Of a stretch of DNA of 21,048 nucleotides, positions 7,653-15,970 are shown piece after piece. How positions within the stretch are numbered: the first letter of the stretch is position 1; every line of letters begins with the position of its first letter. The notes beneath the pieces are model-generated. The model made no database searches and was not told where the DNA came from. It saw nothing but the letters and a program-made list of their open reading frames with translations. The position numbers and the translations under genes were made by a program. The stretch is from an uncultured Bacillota bacterium (GTDB lineage Bacteria; Bacillota; Dehalobacteriia; UBA4068): the NCBI GenBank assembly GCA_934271085.1, contig CAKQQU010000027.1:1-21048 (forward strand). Reading direction: 5' to 3'.

Positions 7653-7868
7653 TTAAATATCTGTGTATCCGGGATCGCTGGGAATTATAATCATTGCCAG
7701 AATATAGACAATGATACCTGGAAAGGCCACTGTAAATACTGAAAGCAGGACATATGCCAGGCGAATGATCGTGGGATCCACATTGAAATATTCGGCGATG
7801 CCGCCGCAGACGCCAGCCAGCATTTTGTTGCTGGTGGAGCGGTAAAGTTTTTTCCCTGAATTAGCCAT
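7653..7868 (-). CDS. pspC: Small PspC-domain membrane protein
   Basis: The 71-residue product is a stand-alone PspC domain. LYRSTSNKMLAGVCGGIAEY at residues 8-27 and NVDPTIIRLAYVLL are the family signature, followed by a hydrophobic segment at about 38-62. PspC proteins sit in the cytoplasmic membrane and, in enterobacteria, regulate the phage-shock stress response. The short Bacillota forms usually lack the other psp genes, as here, and their role is unclear. An AGGAGG site eight bases before the ATG supports the start. The gap from glnS and a possible extended -10 box point to separate transcription. Confidence 0.88.
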   Translation of the reverse strand: MANSGKKLYRSTSNKMLAGVCGGIAEYFNVDPTIIRLAYVLLSVFTVAFPGIIVYILAMIIIPSDPGYTDI

Positions 7869-7894
7869 ATGATATACCTCCTGATTACATTAAC

Positions 7895-7903
7895 AGTATA
7901 TCA
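7895..7903 (-). promoter_or_regulatory. Possible extended -10 promoter of pspC
   Basis: On the minus strand TGATATACT (TGN plus TATACT) lies 27 bases before the pspC ATG and would start transcription near 7888. No good -35 box is present, as is common with extended -10 promoters. Confidence 0.42.
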
Positions 7904-7950
7904 TATTTTGTTTTAAGAATATAGCTGGCAAAGCATTAAGAATATTTTAA

Positions 7951-9633
7951 TTATTTTCCCTGTTTTTTGGCCCAACTGTCTTTCAGGGAAACAATGCGGT
8001 TGAATACCAGGGAACCTTCGCGGCTATCCTTGTCTTTGACAAAATAGCCGGTACGCATAAACTGATAGGGGACGCCAACCTCTGCCTGTGCCAGTCCTGC
8101 TTCCAGCAGGGCGTCCTTAATTACCAGCAGGCTGTCCTTATTGACAAAATCAATGAAATCTTCGCCTTCGGCAGTGTCGTCAGGATTACTCTTGGTGAAA
8201 AGATGGTCATACATCCTTAGTTCAGCTTTAACTGCTGTAGCCGCGTCTACCCACTGGATAGTACCCTTGACCTTTTTGCCGCTGGTATCGTTGCCGCTGC
8301 GGGTCGCAGGGTCATAGCTGCAGCGCAGCTCGGTAATATTGCCGTTTTCATCCTTTACTACTTCGTCGCAGCGGATGACATAAGCATATTTTAACCTGAC
8401 TTCTCCGCCGGGGACCAGTCTGCGGAAGCCTTTGACAGGCTCTTCCATAAAGTCGCTGCTGTCAATATAAACTTCCCGGGAGAAGGATATCTGACGTGTG
8501 CCGCCGTTTTCCACCGCCGGATTGTTGTCAGCTTCCATAAGCTCGCTTTGGCCTTCCGGATAATTGGTGATAACTACTTTTACCGGGGAGATAACGGCCA
8601 TAGCCCGGTCGGCATGGAGATTAAGCTCATCCCGGACGCAGTATTCCAACTGGCTGAATTCCACAGTGGAATTGGCCTTGGCTACGCCGGCGCCGGCAAT
8701 AAAGTTGCGGATAGCTGCGGCGGGATAGCCCCGGCGGCGCATACCGGCCAAAGTAGGCATACGGGGATCGTCCCAGCCGCGGACATAATTTTCCTCTACC
8801 AGGCGGCGCAGCTTGCGCTTGCTCATCACGGTATAGGTGATGTTCAGACGGGCAAACTCTATCTGCCTGCTTTTGCAGGGAACATCACAGTTGTTGATGA
8901 CCCAATCGTAAAGGGGACGGTGATCTTCAAATTCCAAAGAGCACAGGGAATGAGTGATGCCTTCCAGGGCATCCTCCAGGGGATGAGCAAAATCGTACAT
9001 AGGGTAGATGCACCATTTGGTGCCGGTACGATGATGGGGCATATGGTTGATGCGGTAAATGACGGGATCACGCATATTGAAATTGGGAGAAGCAAGGTCG
9101 ATCTTTGCCCGCAGGGTCATGGCTCCGTTGGCAAATTCGCCTGCCCGCATCCTGGTAAAAAGATCCAGACTTTCTTCCATGGGACGGTCCCGGTAGGGGC
9201 TTACTGCCGGATGGGTCAGGTCGCCGCGCATCTCCTTAAATTCTTCGGGAGACAACTGGCAGACATAGGCCAGTCCCTTTTTGATCAGCGCCACCGCATA
9301 ATCGTACATTTTTTCAAAATAGTCGGAGGCATAGTAAAAACGGTCGCCCCAGTCATAACCCAGCCAGCGGATATCTTCCTGGATAGCGTCCACATATTCC
9401 ACATCCTCTTTGGTGGGGTTGGTATCATCCATGCGCAGATTGCACAGTCCGCCATATTCCTGGGCAGTTCCGAAATCCACGAAAATAGCTTTTGCATGAC
9501 CTATATGCAGGTAGCCATTGGGTTCAGGTGGAAATCTGGTGTGAACTTTGCAGTCATTTTTGCCGGCTGCCAGGTCTTCGTTGATAAGGGTGTTGATGAA
9601 ATGGTTGGCAGGCAAATCGTTAAGATCGCGCAT
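7951..9633 (-). CDS. glnS: Glutaminyl-tRNA synthetase
   Basis: GlnRS charges tRNA-Gln directly with glutamine. The 560-residue protein has the class I signature PPEPNGYLHIGH at residues 35-46 and RMDDTNP at 67-73. VMSKRKL at 269-275 is the KMSKS-type loop, followed by the anticodon-binding beta-barrel domains. The start at 9633 was chosen over an in-frame ATG at 9657 because GGAGG lies seven bases before it. Most Bacillota lack GlnRS and make Gln-tRNA through GatCAB; its presence is typical of Proteobacteria and of scattered anaerobic lineages, and suggests old horizontal transfer. It is transcribed divergently from the glutamine synthetase gene. Confidence 0.96.
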   Translation of the reverse strand: MRDLNDLPANHFINTLINEDLAAGKNDCKVHTRFPPEPNGYLHIGHAKAIFVDFGTAQEYGGLCNLRMDDTNPTKEDVEYVDAIQEDIRWLGYDWGDRFYYASDYFEKMYDYAVALIKKGLAYVCQLSPEEFKEMRGDLTHPAVSPYRDRPMEESLDLFTRMRAGEFANGAMTLRAKIDLASPNFNMRDPVIYRINHMPHHRTGTKWCIYPMYDFAHPLEDALEGITHSLCSLEFEDHRPLYDWVINNCDVPCKSRQIEFARLNITYTVMSKRKLRRLVEENYVRGWDDPRMPTLAGMRRRGYPAAAIRNFIAGAGVAKANSTVEFSQLEYCVRDELNLHADRAMAVISPVKVVITNYPEGQSELMEADNNPAVENGGTRQISFSREVYIDSSDFMEEPVKGFRRLVPGGEVRLKYAYVIRCDEVVKDENGNITELRCSYDPATRSGNDTSGKKVKGTIQWVDAATAVKAELRMYDHLFTKSNPDDTAEGEDFIDFVNKDSLLVIKDALLEAGLAQAEVGVPYQFMRTGYFVKDKDSREGSLVFNRIVSLKDSWAKKQGK

Positions 9634-9677
9634 TTTGTTACCTCCGCTGATTAACATGAAATATTCTCAAATATAAT

Positions 9678-9705
9678 ATTATATACTTTGTGATTTCTTT
9701 GTCAA
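9678..9705 (-). promoter_or_regulatory. glnS promoter
   Basis: On the minus strand TTGACA (9705-9700) and TATAAT (9683-9678) are perfect consensus boxes with a 16-base spacer. Transcription would begin near 9671, giving a leader of about 38 bases. Confidence 0.8.
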
Positions 9706-9707
9706 TG

Positions 9708-9736
9708 TTAACCATATTATTAGTAGAATTTATAAT
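9708..9736 (+). promoter_or_regulatory. Likely glnA promoter
   Basis: TTAACC (9708-9713) and TATAAT (9731-9736) are 17 bases apart, facing away from the glnS promoter with only two bases between the two -35 boxes. The start would be near 9743 and leave a leader of about 146 bases, purine-rich around 9781-9820. I see no clear GlnR/TnrA dyad. Confidence 0.55.
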
Positions 9737-9888
9737 ATTGTGGAATATACTTTTTTTGAAAAATAGAGATAATTGACCGTTGATAGAGGAAAGCGGAAAA
9801 TAGAAGCGAATAAGAATAGTTTAGAATATTATTATGTTTTTGCAATTCAGGTTTTAAAACAGCTTTTTATGAAAGGTAGGCAATACTG

Positions 9889-11214
9889 ATGAACACCAGG
9901 GAAGATATTCTGAAAATGGCACACGACGCTAAAATAGAATTTATCAGACTGCAGTTTACTGATATTTTCGGCGTAATGAAAAATGTTTCCATAACCACTT
10001 CTCAGTTGGAAAAAGCTCTTGATAATGAGCTTATGTTTGACGGATCATCCGTGGACGGTTTTGCCCGCATAGAAGAAAGCGATATGTATCTGTACCCGGA
10101 TTATGATTCCTGGTGCGTCATTCCCTGGTTAGATAACAATAATGCTACTGCCAGACTGATCTGCGATATCTATACCGATAATGGCAAACCTTTCGTGGGG
10201 GATCCCCGCTATGTGCTGCGCAGGGCCATTGCTGCAGCGACGGAACTGGGATACAGCGTAAATATGGGTCCTGAGCCGGAATTCTTCCTTTTTCATACAG
10301 ACTCCAATGGCCGGCCCACTTTGGAGACCAATGACAATGCTTCGTATTTTGATCTGGCTCCGGTGGATCTGGGAGAAGCAGCCCGTAGGGAAACAGTGCT
10401 TGATCTGGAATCCATCGGCTTCGAGATCGAGGCGTCCCATCATGAATGTGCGCCCGGGCAGCATGAGATTGATTTTAAATATGCCGATGCCCTTACCACA
10501 GCCGATAATGTGCAGACCTTTAAGTATGTGGTGCGTCATGTTGCCCAGCGTCATGGGCTTCATGCTACTTTTATGCCCAAACCGGTATTCGGCATTGCCG
10601 GCAGCGGCATGCATGTTAACCAGTCTTTGGGTAAGGATGGCAAAAATGCCTTTTATGATCCTGCCGACCCCCGGGGCCTTTCCCAAACCGCTTATCAGTA
10701 TCTGGCCGGTCTGCTGGAACATGCCAGAGAATTTACGGCTATCACCAACAGCACTGTTAATTCCTATAAAAGGCTGGTATCCGGATACGAAGCCCCGGTC
10801 TATGTAGCCTGGGCCGGTAAAAACCGTTCGCCTTTGGTACGCGTTCCCGCCAAGAGAGGGAATTCCACCCGTATGGAACTGCGCTGCCCCGACCCGGCAT
10901 GCAATCCCTACTTGGCTTTTGCCGTAATGATAATGGCTGGCCTTGACGGTGTTAAAAGAAAGCTTACACCTCCCGATCCTGTTGAGCGTAATATATTCAG
11001 AATGAGTGAATGCGAGCTGCAGGAAAATAAACTGGAGATGCTGCCCGGTTCCCTGGCAGAAGCCATCGCCGCTTTGGAAGACAGCCAGTTGATGCGGGAA
11101 ACTCTGGGAGATCATATTTTCAAATGCTTTATCGACGCCAAGCGTCAGGAATGGGAAGAATACCGTATTCAGGTTACGGATTGGGAACTGAACAGATATC
11201 TTAACAAGTTTTAA
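9889..11214 (+). CDS. glnA: Glutamine synthetase type I (GSI-alpha-like)
   Basis: GlnA makes glutamine from glutamate, ammonia and ATP as a dodecamer. The 441-residue length is that of the GSI-alpha group found in Bacillota. MFDGSSVDGF at residues 49-58 and GPEPEFFLF at 127-135 are metal and substrate motifs. GSGMHVNQS, NSTVNSYKRL and the GYEAP active-site flap follow. The adenylylation-site motif of GSI-beta enzymes is not seen, so control by adenylylation is unlikely; feedback inhibition would be usual for this group. The flap region reads NSTVNSYKRLVSGYEAP where NPTVNSYKRLVPGYEAP is common, a mild change. It diverges from glnS and precedes dapF. Confidence 0.96.
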   Translation: MNTREDILKMAHDAKIEFIRLQFTDIFGVMKNVSITTSQLEKALDNELMFDGSSVDGFARIEESDMYLYPDYDSWCVIPWLDNNNATARLICDIYTDNGKPFVGDPRYVLRRAIAAATELGYSVNMGPEPEFFLFHTDSNGRPTLETNDNASYFDLAPVDLGEAARRETVLDLESIGFEIEASHHECAPGQHEIDFKYADALTTADNVQTFKYVVRHVAQRHGLHATFMPKPVFGIAGSGMHVNQSLGKDGKNAFYDPADPRGLSQTAYQYLAGLLEHAREFTAITNSTVNSYKRLVSGYEAPVYVAWAGKNRSPLVRVPAKRGNSTRMELRCPDPACNPYLAFAVMIMAGLDGVKRKLTPPDPVERNIFRMSECELQENKLEMLPGSLAEAIAALEDSQLMRETLGDHIFKCFIDAKRQEWEEYRIQVTDWELNRYLNKF

Positions 11215-11287
11215 TCGTTTCATAAAATCTGCGGCCAAGCCGCGTATTATACACTTCATGCATAATAGTAAAAAGGAGGAACAGATC

Positions 11288-12124
11288 ATGCGTTTTGCCA
11301 AAGTACATGGATTAGGTAATGATTTTGTTATGGTCAACGGCTTCAGGGAAACACTTCCGGAAGATCTGGGCGCTCTTGCCAAACAGGTCTGCGATCGGCA
11401 TATGGGCATTGGCGCCGACGGCCTTATCGTAATTGCGCCCCCTCTTGATCCGCAAACCGCAGCAGCCCGCTTCCTGATATTTAACGATGACGGTTCTCAG
11501 GCTCAGACTTGTGGCAACGGCCTGCGCTGCGCAGCTATTTTTGCCAAAAAAGAAGGCATCGTGGATAAAAATGAATTTACCCTGGAAACTCTGGGCGGCC
11601 CTGTCCTGCCCGCTATTCTGGATGAGGAAAAGGGCATAGTCCGGGTGGATATGGGCGTTCCCCGTTTTCTGCCTGCAGAGATACCCGCAAAATTCAACGG
11701 TACCAGAGTGGTAGGAGCGCCTTTGATGGTGCAGGCCAGGATGTATTATGTTACTTTGGTATCCATGGGCAATCCTCACTGCGTTATTTTTGTGGACGAT
11801 GTGGATAACTTCCCGGTAGAGAAGATCGGCCCTCAGATAGAGCGGCATGATCTTTTCCCGGAAAAGACCAATGTGGAATTTATCCAGCTGGCCGGGGAAG
11901 ACAGGATAAAAATGCGTGTTTGGGAGCGTGGCTGCGGCGAAACTTTGGCCTGCGGTTCCGGTGCCTGCGCCGCTACGGTAGCATCCATACTTAACGGTTA
12001 TATAAAAAAGCATGCCCAGGTAATTCTGGCCAAAGGATCTTTGGATGTAGAGTGGGCTGATAACAGCCACGTTTATATGACAGGTCCTGCCTGCATAGTT
12101 GCGGAAGGGGAATATTTTCTCTAA
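11288..12124 (+). CDS. dapF: Diaminopimelate epimerase
   Basis: DapF interconverts LL- and meso-diaminopimelate, the last step before peptidoglycan use and lysine decarboxylation. The 278-residue protein has both catalytic cysteines: C75 in QTCGNGLRCA and C222 in GCGETLACGSGACAA. FAKVHGLGNDF opens the first half as expected. The ATG at 11288 follows AAAAGGAGG; an upstream in-frame ATG at 11258 contains that ribosome binding site within its coding sequence and is rejected. The gene lies 73 bases after glnA, with a small GC-rich hairpin but no clear terminator between, and just before dapL. Confidence 0.96.
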   Translation: MRFAKVHGLGNDFVMVNGFRETLPEDLGALAKQVCDRHMGIGADGLIVIAPPLDPQTAAARFLIFNDDGSQAQTCGNGLRCAAIFAKKEGIVDKNEFTLETLGGPVLPAILDEEKGIVRVDMGVPRFLPAEIPAKFNGTRVVGAPLMVQARMYYVTLVSMGNPHCVIFVDDVDNFPVEKIGPQIERHDLFPEKTNVEFIQLAGEDRIKMRVWERGCGETLACGSGACAATVASILNGYIKKHAQVILAKGSLDVEWADNSHVYMTGPACIVAEGEYFL

Positions 12125-12243
12125 GAACAATGCCGGCTCACCGGGATCCCTGTAGTTAAGCTGCAGGTATCTTATTGCTGCTAACAAACCTTGAATACCG
12201 GTAAATTAAATATTATGTCAACATAACGGAGGAATAATTAATA

Positions 12244-13422
12244 ATGAAAGAATTAGCCAAGAGAATTCAGCAGATCCCCCCTTATCTTTTTGCTGGCATC
12301 GAAAAGAAAATAGCCCAGGCCCGCAAGGAGGGCAAAGATATTATCAGCCTGGGTATTGGCGATCCCGATCTGCCAACTCCTGATTTTATCATTGATGAGC
12401 TTTGCCGGGCAGCCCATGACCCTGTCAACCATCAGTATCCTTCTTCCCAGGGTATGCTTTCTTACCGCCAGGCTGTTGCCGATTTTTATGCCCGCCGTTT
12501 TGGTGTGGAAGATATTGATCCCGAAAAAGAGGTATGCGCTCTTATCGGCTCCAAGGAAGGTATTGCCAATATCCATTATTGCTTTACCGATCCGGGCGAT
12601 ATCAATCTTATCCCCGACCCGGCTTATCCTGTTTATGCCACAGCTACCATGCTGGCCGGGGGGCTGTGCTATCCTATGCGTTTGACCGCTGAGAATAATT
12701 TTTTGCCTGATTTTTCGGCCATTCCTGCAGGCATTGCCGACAGAGCCAAACTGATGTGGCTGAACTATCCCAATAATCCCACCGGCGCAGTAGCTGACCT
12801 GGCCTTTTTCGAGGAGGCTGTGGCCTTTGCCAAAAAGCATGATATTCTGCTGTGCCATGACAGCGCTTATTCGGAAATGACCTATGACGGCTATGAAGCC
12901 CCCAGCATTTTTCAGGTGCCCGGCGCTAAAGACGTGGCTGTGGAATTCGGTTCCTGCTCCAAGCCCTTTAATATGACCGGCTGGCGCATTGGCTTTGCTG
13001 TGGGCAACCAGGTAGCCATCAATGCTCTTTCCATCTATAAGTCCAATGTGGACAGCGGTGCTTTTCAGGCTGTTCAGTATGCGGGCATAGCCGGTTTGAA
13101 TAATCCGGAAGAGGTGGTTGCGGCCTCCCGTGCCAAATATGCGGCCCGCCGTGATATCCTGGTAGGCGGTCTGAATGATATGGGCTGGAACCTGACCTAT
13201 CCCAAGGGGACCTTTTATGTATGGGCTCCTGTGCCCAAGGGTTATACTTCCGGTTTTTTCGCTGAAAAAATGCTGGATGAGGCTCAGGTGGTCATCACTC
13301 CCGGCGCTGGTTACGGACCGGCCGGTGAAGGCTATTTCCGCGCTACCCTGACTACCGAAGAGGAAAGGATGGCAGAAGCCATCAGCAGAATGAAGAAAGT
13401 TCTGGGTACTGTTGAATTTTAA
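12244..13422 (+). CDS. dapL: LL-diaminopimelate aminotransferase
   Basis: DapL converts tetrahydrodipicolinate directly to LL-diaminopimelate using glutamate, bypassing the acylated intermediates. The 392-residue fold-type I enzyme shows the DapL opening AKRIQQIPPYLFAGIEKKI and SLGIGDPDLPTP near 35-46. NYPNNPTGA lies at 174-182, and the PLP lysine is K240 in SCSKPFNMTGWRIG. The DapL identity rests on the N-terminal signature and the neighbouring epimerase gene. GGAGG lies 11 bases before the ATG, a rather long spacing. The 119-base gap after dapF has one weak hairpin (CCTGTAG/CTGCAGG) and no obvious promoter. Confidence 0.93.
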   Translation: MKELAKRIQQIPPYLFAGIEKKIAQARKEGKDIISLGIGDPDLPTPDFIIDELCRAAHDPVNHQYPSSQGMLSYRQAVADFYARRFGVEDIDPEKEVCALIGSKEGIANIHYCFTDPGDINLIPDPAYPVYATATMLAGGLCYPMRLTAENNFLPDFSAIPAGIADRAKLMWLNYPNNPTGAVADLAFFEEAVAFAKKHDILLCHDSAYSEMTYDGYEAPSIFQVPGAKDVAVEFGSCSKPFNMTGWRIGFAVGNQVAINALSIYKSNVDSGAFQAVQYAGIAGLNNPEEVVAASRAKYAARRDILVGGLNDMGWNLTYPKGTFYVWAPVPKGYTSGFFAEKMLDEAQVVITPGAGYGPAGEGYFRATLTTEEERMAEAISRMKKVLGTVEF

Positions 13423-13449
13423 TGAGCTGTTATATTTAAGGCAATGATC

Positions 13450-14253
13450 ATGAATATTTTTGCGAGGAAAAAACAAACTTCCGTAAAACTGCCCCACCGC
13501 CGCAAGACGGTGGGTGTGGCTTTTGGCGGCGGCGGTCTTAAAGGCTCAGCTCACGTGGGTGTTCTGCAAGTGCTTGCGGAATACGGCATCCCCATCGATT
13601 ATGTTGCAGGTACTTCCATCGGTTCGGCGGTAGCTGCTCTTTATGCTTCCGGCTATGATTGGCGCAAGCTGGATATACTGTTTAATGAGTATGATATACA
13701 GTCTTTGCTGAAGGTACGCCCCAACCGCAAAGGGCTAATCCCGGCTGAAGGTTATACCGAGCTGATACGCACCTGTACCAAGGGCAGGCAGATCCAGGAA
13801 ATGGATGTTCCTTTAAAGATAGTGGCTGTGGATCTGCTCAGCAGGAAAAAGATAGTTTTCAGCAGCGGCGATACTGCTACGGCAGTGCGTGCCAGTTCAT
13901 CCCTGCCGGGTGTTTTTACTCCGGTGCATATGGGCGATATGCTGCTGGTGGATGGCTATATTCTGGATAACTGCCCCGGTGACGTGGTCAGGAATATGGG
14001 CGCGGATGTGGTCATTGCCATCAGCCTGCATGTTTGCGATACTTCCGAGCCAACCAATATTCTGGGCATAGTAAATCGCTCCCTGGATATTGCCGCTCAC
14101 AGCTTTCAGGAAATAGACGCGGATATCGTGTTGAGCCCTATCGACGAGCCTATGGGCACTTTGGATACCCAAAATATAGCTGTTTGCCGTGAACTGGGCG
14201 AAAAATGCGCCAGAGAGCATATTGACGAGATCTTAAAACTGATCGGGAGATGA
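13450..14253 (+). CDS. Patatin-like phospholipase (RssA/NTE type)
   Basis: The protein of 267 residues is a patatin-like acyl hydrolase using a Ser-Asp dyad. The oxyanion glycines are in FGGGGLKGSAH (residues about 25-35) and the nucleophile is S56 in GTSIGS. The aspartate is D168 in LLVDGYILDNCP, where the family more often has DGG or DGA. The likely substrate is a phospholipid or lysophospholipid; the true one is unknown. The ATG at 13450 is preferred to that at 13444 because AAGG lies eight bases before it. nadE starts four bases after the stop, so they are probably one transcript with ispE and later genes. Confidence 0.9.
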   Translation: MNIFARKKQTSVKLPHRRKTVGVAFGGGGLKGSAHVGVLQVLAEYGIPIDYVAGTSIGSAVAALYASGYDWRKLDILFNEYDIQSLLKVRPNRKGLIPAEGYTELIRTCTKGRQIQEMDVPLKIVAVDLLSRKKIVFSSGDTATAVRASSSLPGVFTPVHMGDMLLVDGYILDNCPGDVVRNMGADVVIAISLHVCDTSEPTNILGIVNRSLDIAAHSFQEIDADIVLSPIDEPMGTLDTQNIAVCRELGEKCAREHIDEILKLIGR

Positions 14254-14257
14254 TTTA

Positions 14258-15970
14258 ATGACTTTAGCAGTTGTGCAGATGCGTGCCCGGGTGGGACAAC
14301 CCAGGAAAAACGCTGAAAAGATGCTGAAATATATCTTTGATGCCAAAACAGCAGGCGCCGAAGCTATCCTCTTTCCGGAACTGGCATTGACCGGCCCTGT
14401 CCATGACGAGTTGGCCTGCTGCGATAATATGCTGCGGGATTGCCGTGCCGCGGCAGAAATGATCGCTGATGCTTCCGAAGGTATCCGCATAGTTTTCGGC
14501 ACTCTGGAGATGGCTTATGGCCGGGTGTTCAGTCGTCTTTATATGGCAAAAGATCATGATCTGCGCCCGCTGTTTGCCGCAGCCGCTCCTCCAAGCTGGC
14601 TGGGCGGGCCGCCGCCTTATCCGGCTGATGTGGTGCCTTTTGATCTGATAATCGACGGCGAATACCGTAAAGTCATGCCGCTTTTGGGCGATTGGTATGG
14701 ACAGAAACTGCCTGCTGACCCCATGCGGGCGGATATTACTATTTGCTTTACTCCTCAGCCTGTGTTTGCCGGGGAGGGGGATATTGCCCCGGAAAGCTGT
14801 CTGCCCAGTATTTTCTTATCTCAATTAGGACTTTTCGCCAGTGGTAAAAGTAATTATGTCTTTGCCGGACACAGCATTTATTATGCTGCTGACGGCGAGG
14901 TTCTGGCCGCTACTCCTTATTATGAGGAAGGCGTTTATTACTGGCATTGGCAAGGCGGCGATAAAACCCCTGAACTAAGTGATGATCAGCGCCTGACCCA
15001 GGGGCTGATTCACGGGGCCGGGGAATTTTGCAGATCTATTAATGCCCAAAGGGCTGTTATCGGTATTTCCGGCGGTATCGATTCCGCACTGGCCGCCTGC
15101 GTTTACCGGCAGGCTCTTGGGCCGGAAAACGTGTATCTGATCTCCATGCCCAGTCATTTCAACAGCGAGACTACCAAATCTTTAGCTCAGGGTATGGCCG
15201 AGGGGCTGGGACTGCCTTTTGCCACTATGCCCATTAATGATGGCTGTCAGCAGCTTTATGAGGAATTTGCCGGCTATCCCTTTACGGATGCGGCAGGAAA
15301 GCAGCTTGCCGTACCTCTTTCCGGACCGGTAAAAGAAAATATCATGGCCCGGGAACGCTGCCGTATCCTGGCCGCCGCTGCGGCGGGTTTAGGCGGCATA
15401 TTTACCTGCAATGGCAATAAGTCTGAACTTTCCGTAGGCTACGCTACTTTTTACGGTGATCTGGCCGGCGCTTTCGCCGCTCAGGCTGATCTGTGGAAAT
15501 ATCAGGTTTATCAGGCTGCCGCCTGCTTCCAGCAGCAGTTTCCTGATGCGCCTTTGGATAAGATAGCGGCTATCCGTCCTTCCGCGGAATTATCTGCGGC
15601 TCAGGACGTGAACAAGGGCCTTGGCGATCCGCTGACTTATGATTATCATGATTATCTGCTGCGTTATTGGGTGGATAATTCTGCGGATCCTGCTGATAAT
15701 CTGCGCGCTTACAGGGACGGATTTCTGGCGCGCCAAATCGGCTGCAATGAAGATCTGGTCAGGCATCTTTTCCCCGACGCGGCGGCTTTTGTGGCTGATA
15801 TCGAACGCTGGTGGAAGCAGTACAGGGGAATTGGTGTTGCCAAACGCCTGCAGGCTCCGCCGCTGCTGGCTTTGAGCCGTCATCCTTTTGGAGAGGGCAA
15901 GCCCCAATGCCAGGGATTGCTGTTTTTCAGTGACGAATTTAAGGAATTAAAAGCGGAGCTGCTTAGTTAA
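14258..15970 (+). CDS. nadE: NAD synthetase with degenerate N-terminal glutaminase (nitrilase) domain
   Basis: The 570-residue protein has the layout of glutamine-dependent NAD synthetase: a nitrilase-like domain (1-235) and a synthetase domain (about 240-570). The synthetase half looks sound: ISGGIDSA near 270-277, MPSHFNSETTKS, GNKSELSVGYATFYGD and RPSAELSAAQ. It should amidate deamido-NAD with ATP. The first domain keeps E41 in FPELALTG. The K of the usual KxxLPxYxVFDE stretch is replaced by an AAAAPP region. The ICEDxW motif reads LLGDW at 142-146, so the nucleophile cysteine is gone. Glutamine hydrolysis is therefore doubtful and free ammonia may be used. GGGAG lies eight bases before the ATG; its TAA overlaps the ispE ATG. 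Confidence 0.92.
   Translation: MTLAVVQMRARVGQPRKNAEKMLKYIFDAKTAGAEAILFPELALTGPVHDELACCDNMLRDCRAAAEMIADASEGIRIVFGTLEMAYGRVFSRLYMAKDHDLRPLFAAAAPPSWLGGPPPYPADVVPFDLIIDGEYRKVMPLLGDWYGQKLPADPMRADITICFTPQPVFAGEGDIAPESCLPSIFLSQLGLFASGKSNYVFAGHSIYYAADGEVLAATPYYEEGVYYWHWQGGDKTPELSDDQRLTQGLIHGAGEFCRSINAQRAVIGISGGIDSALAACVYRQALGPENVYLISMPSHFNSETTKSLAQGMAEGLGLPFATMPINDGCQQLYEEFAGYPFTDAAGKQLAVPLSGPVKENIMARERCRILAAAAAGLGGIFTCNGNKSELSVGYATFYGDLAGAFAAQADLWKYQVYQAAACFQQQFPDAPLDKIAAIRPSAELSAAQDVNKGLGDPLTYDYHDYLLRYWVDNSADPADNLRAYRDGFLARQIGCNEDLVRHLFPDAAAFVADIERWWKQYRGIGVAKRLQAPPLLALSRHPFGEGKPQCQGLLFFSDEFKELKAELLS

Noticed and set aside
8548..9654. Open frame of 368 codons on the plus strand across glnS
   Set aside because: Antisense to glnS, whose motifs are unambiguous; the translated text has no domain-like pattern.
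10129..11409. Long open frame of 426 codons on the minus strand across glnA
   Set aside because: It lies opposite a clear glutamine synthetase gene, has no recognisable domain and matches the mirror of a well-used codon frame.
12253..13497. Long open frame of 414 codons on the minus strand across dapL
   Set aside because: Antisense shadow of a convincing aminotransferase; no family signature and no credible start site.
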